DNA of 6,435 bases from NCBI GenBank assembly GCA_029244465.1, contig JAQWQN010000260.1, positions 1 to 6,435 of the forward strand, given 5' to 3'. Position numbers and translations under genes: made by a program. Below the pieces are notes generated by a model. It was not told the DNA's origin and did not search any database. It saw only the letters and a program-made list of their open reading frames with translations. The DNA is from Pseudomonadales bacterium (GTDB taxonomy: Bacteria; Pseudomonadota; Gammaproteobacteria; Pseudomonadales; Azotimanducaceae). Positions 5,653 to 6,435 of the stretch are shown here, piece by piece (position 1 is the first letter of the stretch; each line of letters starts with the position of its first letter).

Positions 5653-6435
5653 CAGTTGGCCTCCAAAAGTCGCGCACCACGCAGTACATTACCGATCGCG
5701 TAGTTGCCTTCGTGACAGGCAAACTCGTAGACCTTCCCTTGCGCGGCTCGCCAAATATACTCACCCTTCCAGGGCACCGTCCAAATTGTCGGGTCATCAA
5801 TTTCAAACTGATACAGCATCGAGCCATCTTCCTGTTTGGTAAACTTCTCGATCACGTGGAGGTTTTCATCTGCGCCACTGAGCGCCGGTGTTTCGGTAAA
5901 ATTTGTCGTATCCACAACCAGTGTTGCACCCTCCCAACGTCCGACTGAATCACCCAACCAAGTCCGAATTGCCCGTGGTCGGTGTGGCTGATCCATGCGC
6001 ACAACCCGCGCGTCGTGGATCATTTCTGTCAGAATCATGACCGCGTCGTCTGTTTGGACAATCCGTTTGAAGTTGTTGTAGATATTCGGCAGCATGGGCG
6101 GACCCGCTGTCGAGCGCGAACCGACGATACATCGTTCTGCGAGCGACCTCTGTTCGATATGATCGTAAGGACCCGACGGATCGCCATCATCCACCCACCA
6201 GGCCCGACTCCCGTCTAAACCGACCGTCGGATCAGGGTTTCGCCATACAAGGCGCCAAGCATCTAAAAAACCTTGTAAACGCTCGGCACCATATTTAGTC
6301 ATCGCTGGTTTACGTCCGTCGCTCGGTTCGATCAAAATCGAGGTCCGGAATTTACCGTCAATCACGTTCGGACCCTCGCCAAAATCTACCCAAAACAAGT
6401 TATAACCTTGGCTCACGTAGGTCGTACTTTGAAGC
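5649..6435 (-). CDS. Conserved protein of unknown function, N-terminus beyond the right edge
   Basis: The reading frame is open to the window edge (six further codons before the GTG at 6416), so that GTG is probably internal and the true N-terminus is missing; 261 residues are visible. I recognise a widespread uncharacterised family, from memory, by these segments, numbered from the GTG at 6416: GPYDHIEQRSLAERCI (82-97), AGPPMLPNIYNN (104-115), ILTEMIHDARVVRMD (128-142), WLGDSVGRWEGATLVVDTTN (153-172), ENLHVIEKFT (184-193), and a near-terminal EFACHEGNYAIGNVLRGAR (231-249). Members often begin with an export signal; that part would be outside the window, so secretion is untested here. No catalytic motif of a known enzyme is evident. 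It is rich in aromatic and charged residues and has no membrane helix in the visible part. Its TGA overlaps the GTG of the nucleoside hydrolase by 4 nt, so the two are made together; whether they share a function is unknown. Confidence 0.85.
   Translation of the reverse strand, partial: LQSTTYVSQGYNLFWVDFGEGPNVIDGKFRTSILIEPSDGRKPAMTKYGAERLQGFLDAWRLVWRNPDPTVGLDGSRAWWVDDGDPSGPYDHIEQRSLAERCIVGSRSTAGPPMLPNIYNNFKRIVQTDDAVMILTEMIHDARVVRMDQPHRPRAIRTWLGDSVGRWEGATLVVDTTNFTETPALSGADENLHVIEKFTKQEDGSMLYQFEIDDPTIWTVPWKGEYIWRAAQGKVYEFACHEGNYAIGNVLRGARLLEANW

Overview
The window looks like chromosomal DNA of a free-living gammaproteobacterium, possibly marine. This rests on mid-range GC (about 50-55 % by eye), a REP-associated tyrosine transposase of the long type common in gammaproteobacteria, and an uncharacterised protein family that I associate with the same group. 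The assignment is an inference; there is no rRNA or tRNA gene to anchor it.

Layout. Positions 1-3469 hold three genes on the + strand in a tight, apparently co-transcribed run: the 3' part of a biotin-dependent acyl-CoA carboxylase alpha subunit (cut by the left edge), an enoyl-CoA hydratase/isomerase-family protein resembling LiuC-type methylglutaconyl-CoA hydratases, and a phytanoyl-CoA dioxygenase (PhyH) family Fe(II)/2-oxoglutarate oxygenase. Positions 4714-6435 hold two genes on the - strand, joined by a 4-nt GTGA stop/start overlap: an uncharacterised conserved protein (cut by the right edge) followed by a group I nucleoside hydrolase. The two operons converge. Between their ends sits a RAYT-type transposase gene (3695-4612, - strand).

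The transposase is flanked by related short repeats. Two exact 21-nt direct copies lie on its 3' side (3473-3493 and 3500-3520). One imperfect inverted copy lies on its 5' side (about 4704-4721). Two imperfect palindromes (3647-3665 and 4641-4668) also lie in the flanks. The inverted copy contains the TGA stop codon of the nucleoside hydrolase, whose C-terminus is a run of six serines, so the element probably re-wrote the end of that gene.

Working together: the carboxylase and hydratase match two consecutive steps of leucine/isovalerate or acyclic-terpene catabolism (carboxylation of a branched enoyl-CoA, then hydration of the glutaconyl-CoA product). The dioxygenase could hydroxylate a branched acyl-CoA or acid in the same route, but its substrate cannot be read from sequence. 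The nucleoside hydrolase suggests nucleoside salvage. The role of its translationally coupled partner is unknown. The most distinctive signal in the window is the transposase with its flanking repeats.
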